Translations under genes and position numbers: made by a program
The notes under the pieces: model-generated
The model's input: only the letters and a program-made list of their open reading frames with translations
Told to the model about the DNA's origin: nothing
Databases searched by the model: none
Origin: Lachnospiraceae bacterium
Lineage (GTDB): Bacteria > Bacillota > Clostridia > Lachnospirales > Lachnospiraceae
Length of the DNA: 45,437 nucleotides
Direction of reading: 5' to 3'
Assembly (NCBI GenBank): GCA_900759665.1
Contig: CAAEWE010000046.1
Coordinates: 1 to 45,437, forward strand
Shown here: piece by piece, positions 24,475 through 32,452 of the stretch
Layout of the letters: every line of letters begins with the position of its first letter
How positions within the stretch are numbered: position 1 is the first letter of the stretch

Positions 24475-26262
24475 TTATTTTGGCAGGCTGGCTGCGAGAC
24501 ATAGTGCTCCCCAGCCTGCTTTTTTGTCCGGCACATACTCCTGCCCCGGAAGCTTTCTCGCTCCCTTCATCAGATACGCCTTTACCTTCTCCCCATATAG
24601 ATAAGGATCATTGCCCTGCACAATTCCCCATTCCATTATTAACGCTGCTGCTCCCGCCACAAAGGGAGACGCAATCGATGTCCCTGTCCGTGCAACATAC
24701 CTTCCGCCGGGTGCAGCCGTAACCACATCTACCCCCGGAGCCACAAGAGCCGGTGCCTGTCTCCCATCTGCCGTATCCCCTCTCCCCGAAAACGGAGCAG
24801 CCACATTGTTGGATACCTGATATGCCCCCACTGACACAATTCCATCTGCTGTAGCCGGTATCGTCAGAGTGGTATCCGGCTCCGGTTGCAGGAATCCCGT
24901 CGAAAGACCAATATGCTCCGTGGTGGGAAGCCACATCTGTACAACGCCTTCGGTAATCTTTTCCGGGATCAGCCACAGCCCCCATACTCCCTGCTGCAAT
25001 GTTCCCCCCTGTCCTTCCATCGGCAGCCACTCCATAAAAATCTCCTGGTTGATGTGTGCCGGTGTCGGCTCTCCATAATACACGTAAACAGATGTTCCCT
25101 GCATCTCATACCTTTTTACTTCCCTTGTGTCTTCAATGAACCCCCTTGTTCCGTCCGGAGCCTCCAAAAAAATCGTAAAGTCATCAACATACTGCTTCCA
25201 CAGCTGCAAACTCAGACTCCGCTCTTGCTCTCCGATCACAAAGCGTACCCGCCTGGGTTCATACTCCAGACGCACTCTCGCATGATGCCTTGCATCCCCC
25301 TCATTGCCCGCCGCAATCGAGATCACATTTTTCCAGACACCCGCCAGCTCCGTGATATATCCCTCAAACAGACTGCTGCCGTCATGAGCACCATTATTAT
25401 TGCCGTAGCTGACATTTATGGAAACCGGCATTCCAAATAATTCCGCTTTCCGTACTATATAATCCAGTGCCTCCATCACCTCCGTGGTTCTGGAAAAGCC
25501 TTCTCCACCGGTACTAAGCTTCACAAAAATGATAGGACTTTCTATGGCAATCCCCCGGTAACGACGCCCTGTGGATCCGCTGCCGTTTCCCGCTGCCACT
25601 CCTGTTACCGCAGTGCCATGACCGGAACCGGTGTCCCCCGGAAGAGAAATATCCGTTCTCTCTCCCAAAAGAACCGGATCGATCTGCTCCTTTGTCCACT
25701 CCACTCCCTTACGGTATCTTTCCGGTGCTTCCAGCCCCACAGATAGATCCTCTGTCCCGCTCTGATCCCACAGTGCCAGAATGCGAGTGGTACCATCCGG
25801 ATTTCGAAAAGCAGGATGCGTCAGATCAATTCCGGAATCCGCCACACCAACGATCACTCCTCTGCCGGTCAGACCGTTCTTTAAATCTCCTGCCTTGTAC
25901 TCCTGATCTGCATTTATATTTCCCTGCACAGAATGAATGCAGGAGGCCCCTCTCCCTGCTTCCAGAGAAAAGTAGACCTCCTTGGGCTTTTCCATATATT
26001 GTATCTGTGGCAGTGCCGCCAGTGCTTCTAACTGCTCCTCCGGAACACGCACGATCCCGTATTGATGATAGAGTGGGATCACTTGTACTGCCGGCAGCTG
26101 TCGTTCCACCTCATACAGATCTCCGTAATACCTCACGATCACCCGCCAGGTCGCCGTGCTCTCATCGTATCCTGTATTTAATGTACCACTCTGCTTTCTC
26201 TCCTGCAGTGAAAGATCCAGTACAAAACGAAATTCCGAATCCAGCTTTTCATCATTTTCCAT
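24475..26262 (-). CDS. Subtilisin-like (S8) serine protease, Csp-type
   Basis: This protease has 595 residues from the ATG at 26262 (AAAGGA 8 bp upstream). The triad is complete: Asp142 in GVADSGIDLTHP, His215 in GSGHGTAVTGVAAGNG and Ser529 in TGTSIASPFVAG, with the oxyanion Asn320 in SIAAGNEGD. There is no signal peptide. A long insertion (about 325-465) of strand-rich sequence lies between the Asn and Ser motifs, as in clostridial Csp proteases that process the germination hydrolase SleC. An N-terminal region of about 100 residues may be a prodomain. Csp-type proteases act in spore germination, but many Lachnospiraceae paralogues are uncharacterised. Confidence 0.88.
   Translation of the reverse strand: MENDEKLDSEFRFVLDLSLQERKQSGTLNTGYDESTATWRVIVRYYGDLYEVERQLPAVQVIPLYHQYGIVRVPEEQLEALAALPQIQYMEKPKEVYFSLEAGRGASCIHSVQGNINADQEYKAGDLKNGLTGRGVIVGVADSGIDLTHPAFRNPDGTTRILALWDQSGTEDLSVGLEAPERYRKGVEWTKEQIDPVLLGERTDISLPGDTGSGHGTAVTGVAAGNGSGSTGRRYRGIAIESPIIFVKLSTGGEGFSRTTEVMEALDYIVRKAELFGMPVSINVSYGNNNGAHDGSSLFEGYITELAGVWKNVISIAAGNEGDARHHARVRLEYEPRRVRFVIGEQERSLSLQLWKQYVDDFTIFLEAPDGTRGFIEDTREVKRYEMQGTSVYVYYGEPTPAHINQEIFMEWLPMEGQGGTLQQGVWGLWLIPEKITEGVVQMWLPTTEHIGLSTGFLQPEPDTTLTIPATADGIVSVGAYQVSNNVAAPFSGRGDTADGRQAPALVAPGVDVVTAAPGGRYVARTGTSIASPFVAGAAALIMEWGIVQGNDPYLYGEKVKAYLMKGARKLPGQEYVPDKKAGWGALCLAASLPK
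24483..24525 (+). terminator. hemB terminator inside the protease 3' end
   Basis: GCAGGCTGG and CCAGCCTGC (24483-24491 and 24511-24519) followed by TTTTTT form a standard rho-independent terminator for hemB. The same bases encode the last residues of the convergent protease, whose stop is only 9 bp from the hemB stop. Confidence 0.8.
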
Positions 26263-26389
26263 GATAGGGTTCCTTTGAAAAGTCATTACAACATTATACT
26301 CATTATGACAGCCAGAAATAACCATTTATAATGATCGTTTATTACTTATTTTTTAGTACTTCAAACCTCCCTAGTATATAGACAAACAG

Positions 26390-26424
26390 CCTGGATCCGG
26401 TCACACACCGGTCTCCAGGCTTCT
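26390..26424 (-). terminator. Terminator of glmS
   Basis: GCCTGGA/TCCAGGC outer and CCGGT/ACCGG inner arms form one long hairpin with a CACAC loop, 48 bp after the glmS stop; on the minus strand it is followed by TGTTTGTC, a modest T tract. Confidence 0.65.
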
Positions 26425-26471
26425 ATTATGTCAATTGATTATCTTCATTTACATCAAACATCGTTCAAAGA

Positions 26472-28310
26472 CTACTCTACCGTTACACTCTTTGCAAGAT
26501 TTCTTGGCTTATCCACATCCAGTCCTCTGGCCACGGATACATAATACCCCAGAAGCTGCAGTGGGATCACTGCCAGACTTGCTGCAAAATGAGGATCTGT
26601 CTTTGGTACATATACCACAAAATCAGCAGTATCCTCAATCGAATAGTTGCCAAAATTGGTGAGTCCCATCAGAGAAGCTCCACGGCTCTTACACTCCACC
26701 ATATTGCTAATGGTCTTCTCATACAGGGAATCCTGTGTCAGAGAACCGATCACCAGAATACCGTCCTCGATCAGGCTGATCGTACCGTGCTTCAACTCAC
26801 CTGCCGCATATGCCTCAGAATGAATATAACTGATCTCCTTAAGCTTTAAGCTTCCTTCCATACAGATCGCATAATCAATGCCTCTTCCTACAAAGAAAAT
26901 GTCACGGGCATTGGCCTGCTTGGAAGCAAACCACTGGATGCGCTCCTTATCCTCAATGATCTTGTCAATCTTCTCCGGAAGGGTCTGCATCTCCGTAATG
27001 TATCCCTGATACTGCTCCTCTGTGATGGTTCCACGTACTCTCGCGAACTCCACCGACAACAGATAACCAGCGATCAGCTGTGCACTGTATGCCTTCGTGG
27101 TTGCCACAGAGATCTCCGGACCTGCCATCGTATAAAATACATTGTCTGCTTCCCTTGCAATAGAAGATCCAACTACATTCACAATACCCATGGTCTTGAC
27201 TCCCTGCTCCTTCGCCAGACGAAGGCCTGCCAGAGTGTCTGCCGTCTCACCGGACTGGCTCACTACGATCACCAGATCATCCTTGTTCAGGATCGGATTG
27301 CGGTAACGAAACTCTGATGCCAGCTCCACACGAACCGGCACACGTGCCAGATCCTCCATAACATACTGGGTCACGACACCGGTATGATAAGCGGAACCAC
27401 AGGCAACAATATAAATCTGAGCGATTCCCTTAATCTCCTCCTCGGAAAGACCCACATCAGACAGATCGATCCTGCCGTCCTTCAGCTTGGAATTCATGGT
27501 ATCCAGGATTGCCTTCGGCTGCTCATGGATCTCCTTCATCATGAAATGCTCAAATCCGCCTTTTTCTGCTGCTTCTGCATCCCACTTGATCTCCACTAAC
27601 TCCTTCTCAATCTCATCTCCATCCAGATTATAGAAAGTTGCCTTACCATCTGCCAGACGGCCAATCTCCATGTTGCCGATATAGTATACCTTTCTTGTAT
27701 ATTTCAGAATTGCCGGAACATCAGATGCTACATAACAGTTTCCGTCAGATACGCCAATGATCATCGGACTGTCCTTACGTGCCACATAAATCTCATCCGG
27801 ATACTCCGCAAACATCATTGCCAGAGCATAAGATCCACGGATACGGACCATCGCATGATTGATCGCATCTACCGGCGTATGCTCATACTTCTTATAATAA
27901 TAATCTACAAGCTTTACAGCAACTTCCGTATCGGTAGAAGAATAAAACTCATAGCCCTTTTTCAGAAGCTTTGCCTTTAACTCCTGATAATTCTCAATAA
28001 TACCATTGTGAACACCAACCACATTGCCATCGTCACTAATATGCGGATGTGCATTCGTCTCCGAAGGCTCTCCGTGGGTTGCCCATCTGGTATGACCAAT
28101 ACCACAGGTACCCGGCACCGCACGCCCCTCATCTGTCTTTTCAATAAGCCCCTTCAAACGGCCTTTTGCTTTAACAACCTTTACCTTGCCTTCTCCATCA
28201 CGAACAGCAATACCTGCAGAATCATATCCTCTGTATTCCAGTTTGGATAATCCCTCCAAAAGAATAGGAGCAGCCTGCTTGCTTCCAATAACACCTACAA
28301 TACCACACAT
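26472..28310 (-). CDS. glmS: Glutamine-fructose-6-phosphate aminotransferase
   Basis: This 612-residue enzyme makes glucosamine-6-phosphate from fructose-6-phosphate and glutamine, the first step to UDP-GlcNAc for peptidoglycan and polysaccharides. The N-terminal glutaminase has the nucleophile Cys2 in MCGIVGVIG, RWATHGEP and HNGIIENYQELK. Two SIS isomerase domains follow (about 285-600: CGSAYHTG, VSQSGETADT, and the C-terminal DKPRNLAKSVTVE). AAAGGAG lies before the ATG. It is a single-gene unit with terminators on both sides, located directly downstream of the polysaccharide module. The leader has no recognisable glmS ribozyme. Confidence 0.97.
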   Translation of the reverse strand: MCGIVGVIGSKQAAPILLEGLSKLEYRGYDSAGIAVRDGEGKVKVVKAKGRLKGLIEKTDEGRAVPGTCGIGHTRWATHGEPSETNAHPHISDDGNVVGVHNGIIENYQELKAKLLKKGYEFYSSTDTEVAVKLVDYYYKKYEHTPVDAINHAMVRIRGSYALAMMFAEYPDEIYVARKDSPMIIGVSDGNCYVASDVPAILKYTRKVYYIGNMEIGRLADGKATFYNLDGDEIEKELVEIKWDAEAAEKGGFEHFMMKEIHEQPKAILDTMNSKLKDGRIDLSDVGLSEEEIKGIAQIYIVACGSAYHTGVVTQYVMEDLARVPVRVELASEFRYRNPILNKDDLVIVVSQSGETADTLAGLRLAKEQGVKTMGIVNVVGSSIAREADNVFYTMAGPEISVATTKAYSAQLIAGYLLSVEFARVRGTITEEQYQGYITEMQTLPEKIDKIIEDKERIQWFASKQANARDIFFVGRGIDYAICMEGSLKLKEISYIHSEAYAAGELKHGTISLIEDGILVIGSLTQDSLYEKTISNMVECKSRGASLMGLTNFGNYSIEDTADFVVYVPKTDPHFAASLAVIPLQLLGYYVSVARGLDVDKPRNLAKSVTVE

Positions 28311-28428
28311 ATTTTAATCTCCTTTAAATTCATACGAAACTTATCATACTGTATCTTATGACAGAAATACGAATAAGTATCTATTACCTGTTCAATATAC
28401 GGATTAATCCTTCCACACTTATATGAAA

Positions 28429-28456
28429 TACTCCATCCATATATGGAGTAATTCTA
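28429..28456 (-). promoter_or_regulatory. glmS -10 box and adjoining inverted repeat
   Basis: On the minus strand, TTGCTA (28479-28474), 17 bp, TAGAAT (28456-28451), preceded by TGG. Immediately after the -10 lies TACTCCAT-N6-ATGGAGTA (28450-28429), with perfect 8-bp arms over the transcription start. It looks like a repressor site. The leader then runs about 120 nt to the ATG. Confidence 0.55.
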
Positions 28457-28498
28457 CCATTGTCACACTAAAATAGCAAGAGGACGCAAGGATAAAAA

Positions 28499-28562
28499 AC
28501 AAAGAGCATGACTGGTCATTTGCTTTCTATAAATCAGCAAAACATCCACATGCTCTTTGTTT
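28499..28562 (-). terminator. Terminator of the polysaccharide module
   Basis: ACAAAGAGCATG and CATGCTCTTTGT are perfect 12-bp arms of a long hairpin, followed on the minus strand by TTTTT, 15 bp after the sugar transferase stop at 28577. Confidence 0.85.
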
Positions 28563-28576
28563 GAATGATAAAACTC

Positions 28577-30034
28577 TTATTCACCATCGCCCTGGATCAC
28601 CAGACGTACGGTTTTTAATATAATACGGATATCCTCTGCCACAGACCAGTTCATAATATAGTCTGTATCCAGCTCCACGATCTCCTCAAAATCCGTAATC
28701 TGATTCCGCCCGCTGACCTGCCACAAACCTGTAATTCCCGGTTTGGATGCAAGACGTCCTTTATGATGAACCTGATACTGCTCATATTCGTCCACTGTCG
28801 GAGGTCTTGTTCCCACAATACTCATCTCGCCCTTTAAAACATTAAAAAACTGTGGCAGCTCATCAATGGAATATTTGCGGATAAACCTTCCGACCGGTGT
28901 AATCCTTGGATCATCCTTCATTTTAAACATCAGTCCATCCATCTCATTTTGCTGCATCAATTCCCTTTTCCGCTCCTCCGCATCCATATACATGGAACGG
29001 AATTTATAGATATCAAAGGTTCTTCCATTTTTGCCGACCCGGGTCTGCTTAAAATAAATCGGTCCCGGTGACTGAAGATAAATAACAGGTCCTACAAAAA
29101 CACTTACGATTACAGTAAGAATACTTCCTATCAGGCCTCCTACAATATCAAGAAGCCGCTTCATCAGAATCTGGCGGGCACTTGCCAGTCGAAGCCCTGT
29201 TGTCAACACGGTATAATTTCCTAAACGCTCTACCGTACGATTCGGAATATCATCCGGCACACGCACCAGATTAATATGTACCGTCACACCCGCCTGAATC
29301 AATTCATGATTTAACCTGCGGCTTTTCTTGCTGTCGAGCTGAACATTCAAAAATACACTGTCCACAACATGCTCCATCAGATAATCGCGGACTCCATGGT
29401 AATCAGCCACCACCGGAATTCCTGCAATCTCTTCTGAGGCCGCCGCCTCCTTTTGAAAATCATTGAGCTGCTTCCGGCTTTCGGTTTCCTCATTGATGTC
29501 ATCCATCAAAGCAACTCCTATCACCTGATAATTTCTGTATTCGTCCTGTGACAATTCCCGGACACACTGCTCTGCTCCTTCTCGATTTGTCATGATCAGC
29601 ATCTGTTCTACTTTCGGATCGTTCTTCATTTTCTTTCGAAGAACATGTTTCCAAATGCAACGCACTATGTACGTCATGATATTATGAAGAACAAAATAGA
29701 TCAGAAGAGATTCCCTGGAATAAATACCTGTTTCCTGCACCAGAAAAAGGAAGAATAATGCCAGCCCATCCACAGTAACGCAGTGTGTCACCGTTTCCAG
29801 AATTTCACGCAGATAACCACGCCTTACGATCGCAGTATGACTGGACCGGATCAATGAGACACTGATGTCAAGAACAACAAGGATACACAACAATCTCCAA
29901 TAATAATCTGTAAAATCACTGCCCACTCCATGTCGGAAAATATATCCCACGTAGAATGTCACTACAATACAAAATATGTCCCATAATGCAAAATCAATAT
30001 GCTTTAGCCAGCTCTTCTCTCGTCTTACATACAT
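28577..30034 (-). CDS. Polyprenyl-phosphate sugar-1-phosphate transferase (WbaP/CpsE-type)
   Basis: This initiating transferase for exopolysaccharide or capsule synthesis has 485 residues from the ATG at 30034 (GGGGG 8 bp upstream; the ATG at 30049 is an alternative). Four N-terminal helices (about 12-130) and a CoA-binding-like cytoplasmic region precede a fifth membrane helix (about 290-315) and the catalytic bacterial transferase domain: GPIYFKQTRVGKNGRTFDIYKFRSM, DELPQFFNVLKGEMSIVGTRPP and PGITGLWQVSGRN. It loads the first sugar phosphate onto undecaprenyl phosphate. It is the last gene of the module. Sugar specificity cannot be read. Confidence 0.93.
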   Translation of the reverse strand: MYVRREKSWLKHIDFALWDIFCIVVTFYVGYIFRHGVGSDFTDYYWRLLCILVVLDISVSLIRSSHTAIVRRGYLREILETVTHCVTVDGLALFFLFLVQETGIYSRESLLIYFVLHNIMTYIVRCIWKHVLRKKMKNDPKVEQMLIMTNREGAEQCVRELSQDEYRNYQVIGVALMDDINEETESRKQLNDFQKEAAASEEIAGIPVVADYHGVRDYLMEHVVDSVFLNVQLDSKKSRRLNHELIQAGVTVHINLVRVPDDIPNRTVERLGNYTVLTTGLRLASARQILMKRLLDIVGGLIGSILTVIVSVFVGPVIYLQSPGPIYFKQTRVGKNGRTFDIYKFRSMYMDAEERKRELMQQNEMDGLMFKMKDDPRITPVGRFIRKYSIDELPQFFNVLKGEMSIVGTRPPTVDEYEQYQVHHKGRLASKPGITGLWQVSGRNQITDFEEIVELDTDYIMNWSVAEDIRIILKTVRLVIQGDGE

Positions 30035-30138
30035 TCGAAATACCCCCATACTTTATCTGCAGAACTTATCCATTCAGCTTTCCCTGCCTTACAGACAAAT
30101 TGTTTCATACACTCCCTTATTATACGCCAGTTTGCTGA

Positions 30139-30894
30139 TTACTTTCTCTTTTTCCTTGTATTTTCCTGACCGTATGTTCCGTAATCACCATACTGGCCAT
30201 ATTTGCCATAACCGTACTTACCGTAACCATATTTACCGTAACCGTATTTACCACCACCCATTGGTACCTTATTCAGCACGGTTCCTAAAATTCTCACATC
30301 ACTTTTGGCAAGCTGGTTTTTGACATTCTGAACAAAATGATAGCTGACGGCATCTGCCTCCACTACAATGATCGCACCATCACATTCCTTGGCAGCGATC
30401 GCACTGTCAATGACAGATCCCAGCGGAGGAGTATCGATCAGAACATAATCATAATGCTCCCTGCAATACTCGACGAGATTATGGAAATTATCACTCTCCA
30501 GAAGCTCTGCCGGATTTGGTACAAACGGACCGGAAAAAATAATATCCATCCCCTCGATATCTGTCTTCATCAAAACTTCATCCAAAGTCATCTGACCGGA
30601 CAGATAATGCGCCAGACCCGCCTCTACGCCACCGACCTTATATCGACCTGCCAGTACGGATTTTCTCATATCGGCATCGATCATAATGACTTTTTTGCCA
30701 CTCTCTGCAAATGAAACGGCAAGGTTAAAGCTCACACTACTCTTACCCTCATTTGGTGTACAACTTGTAAAATCAATCACCTTAACTCCGGTTCCACTAA
30801 ACTGAACATTGGTTCTCAGAGATTTATAGGCCTCATTGACGCGGTAATCCAAAGGCTTACGCCCTTCAAATGTTATTTTTGCCAACCTTCTCAC
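30139..30894 (-). CDS. CpsD/CapB-type bacterial tyrosine autokinase
   Basis: This 251-residue BY-kinase has Walker A SCTPNEGKSS (44-53), Walker A' MIDAD (71-75) and Walker B VLIDTPP (151-157). The C-terminal tail is a Tyr/Gly cluster of KYGYG repeats with about ten tyrosines, the site of autophosphorylation. Its start overlaps the end of the Wzz-type gene by 4 bp, as expected for the CpsC/CpsD pair that acts as one split kinase. Together with the CpsB-type phosphatase it sets polymer length and export through a phosphorylation cycle. Confidence 0.95.
   Translation of the reverse strand: MRRLAKITFEGRKPLDYRVNEAYKSLRTNVQFSGTGVKVIDFTSCTPNEGKSSVSFNLAVSFAESGKKVIMIDADMRKSVLAGRYKVGGVEAGLAHYLSGQMTLDEVLMKTDIEGMDIIFSGPFVPNPAELLESDNFHNLVEYCREHYDYVLIDTPPLGSVIDSAIAAKECDGAIIVVEADAVSYHFVQNVKNQLAKSDVRILGTVLNKVPMGGGKYGYGKYGYGKYGYGKYGQYGDYGTYGQENTRKKRK
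30199..30256 (-). repeat. 15-bp tandem repeats encoding KYGYG in the kinase tail
   Basis: Three near-identical 15-bp units and a partial fourth encode (KYGYG) repeats. Copy number changes would add or remove two tyrosines per unit without shifting the frame. Confidence 0.7.
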
Positions 30895-31676
30895 CCATTT
30901 CCTTTCCTGGAATGCTTACCCAGAAGTAAACGGTTCCACCAGCTTCCGGAATGACCTTTACGCTTTCTTTTATCTTTCATCATCTGCTCCATGGCACCTT
31001 CCTCAATCGGAATCAGACCCAGAGTATTGAGACCGAGATATTTCTCGACATCATCCTCACTGCAAATCGTATCGTTCAACAGATACAGCACAATGATCAC
31101 TGCTGCACTTGCCACCAGACCTAACAAACCGCCAATAGCAATATTTTTCTTGGCATTTGGGCTGCTTGGACTGTTTTCCAGATGACCATATTCTACAGTT
31201 GTCGGCTCATCCACATTCATAATAGATGCGATTCTGGATACGGACACCTGACTGATCTCGTCCACAATCTCCTTTGCCATGTACGGATCATCTGCAGTCA
31301 CTGTAATATCAAGAATACGGGTATCTGACTGATTATTCAGAGTTACCATTGTCTTCAGCGTCTCATACTCCATATCCAGACGCAGATTGTCTATTACGGT
31401 TTCCAATACCGGACGGCTCTGTACCAGTACCATGTAATCCTGAGTAAGCTGTGCACCTGCCTGCAGATCCGTCAGGGAAGTCAGTGCAGAAGTCTGTCCC
31501 ACAATATAAAGCTTGGATGTTGACTGGTATTTGGGAGTGATCAGAAACATTGTTCCAATTCCTGCCACTGCCGCCAATATGATACCTGTCATCAATATAC
31601 TGAACCATCTTGCTCTTATTACTCCAAAAAGCTCTAATAAATCAATTTCAATTTCATCGTCTTGCTGTTTTTCCAT
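30891..31676 (-). CDS. Wzz/CpsC-type chain-length and kinase activator protein
   Basis: This 261-residue protein has two membrane helices (about 18-38 and 176-200) flanking an extracytoplasmic Wzz domain (DLQAGAQLTQDYMVLVQSRPVLETVIDNL, VTLNNQSDTRILDITVTADDPYMAKEIVDEI) with the conserved proline-rich NSPSSPNAKKN before helix two. The cytoplasmic tail activates the CpsD-type kinase in characterised systems. The start is 31 bp after the phosphatase. Confidence 0.94.
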   Translation of the reverse strand: MEKQQDDEIEIDLLELFGVIRARWFSILMTGIILAAVAGIGTMFLITPKYQSTSKLYIVGQTSALTSLTDLQAGAQLTQDYMVLVQSRPVLETVIDNLRLDMEYETLKTMVTLNNQSDTRILDITVTADDPYMAKEIVDEISQVSVSRIASIMNVDEPTTVEYGHLENSPSSPNAKKNIAIGGLLGLVASAAVIIVLYLLNDTICSEDDVEKYLGLNTLGLIPIEEGAMEQMMKDKRKRKGHSGSWWNRLLLGKHSRKGNG

Positions 31677-31706
31677 AGATTCCCTCTTATCTTTCTAATC
31701 TCCCGA

Positions 31707-32441
31707 TTAATCAATGTATTTATCTGACAGCATTGTCTCCGGATACCCGGAAACTATCTTTTCAAGAACACGCTCTGCTTCCCGGTTATGTCCCAGATAC
31801 CGGAGTGCGTCTTTCATAATAGGAGTCCGATACTTGCTGCTATGACAGTCACTTCCCATAAACTGTATATAGCCCTCCATCACGAGTCGTCTGTGATAAG
31901 CTGCTTTTCTCTGCAAAATGCCACCAACCAGACTCTCCGCATTCATCTGAAAATAACATCCCATTCTTGACAACTCATCTATGTGATCATAATCCTTATA
32001 CAGAGCTTCATACCTCTCCATATGTGCAACGATCGGAATATACCCGGCCATAATGTACTCATGTAGAGAATGATATAATGTATGATACTTATCTGAAGGC
32101 AGAAACTCCACCAGTATATATCTGGTACCAGCCATCGTTAACGCTCTGCCACTGCGAAGCTCCTCCACCATTCCCGGTTCATTTAAAAGCTCATTTCCCA
32201 GATCTATGGTAAACTGCGGATCAATTTCTGCCGCATACTCCTGAAGCAGTTCCTGCTTTTTTTTCAACTCATCCACCGGATGATTCTTCCCATGAACAGA
32301 AAAATGCGGTGTGGCGACGATATGGCGAACCCCCTGGTCATATGCCATCTGAAGCATTTCCCGTGATTCTTCCGGACTTTTGGAGCCATCGTCTACCCCC
32401 GGCAGAATATGTGTATGAATGTCATAAAATCCGGTTTCCAT
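31707..32441 (-). CDS. CpsB/CapC-type tyrosine phosphatase (PHP family)
   Basis: This manganese-dependent phosphotyrosine phosphatase has 244 residues from the ATG at 32441 (GGGAGG 6 bp upstream). PHP metal motifs are visible: His9 and His11 in DIHTHILPGVDDG, HIVATPHFS, IPIVAHMERY, and MGSDCHSS near the C-terminus. It dephosphorylates the CpsD-type kinase. It follows the 532-residue membrane protein by 11 bp. Confidence 0.94.
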   Translation of the reverse strand: METGFYDIHTHILPGVDDGSKSPEESREMLQMAYDQGVRHIVATPHFSVHGKNHPVDELKKKQELLQEYAAEIDPQFTIDLGNELLNEPGMVEELRSGRALTMAGTRYILVEFLPSDKYHTLYHSLHEYIMAGYIPIVAHMERYEALYKDYDHIDELSRMGCYFQMNAESLVGGILQRKAAYHRRLVMEGYIQFMGSDCHSSKYRTPIMKDALRYLGHNREAERVLEKIVSGYPETMLSDKYID

Positions 32442-32452
32442 GATATCCCTCC

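Noticed and set aside
28311..28450. glmS ribozyme in the glmS leader
   Set aside because: Neither the conserved core nor the cleavage-site motif could be found.
30199..30256. A CRISPR-like array
   Set aside because: The short repeats are in frame, have no spacers and encode the kinase tail.
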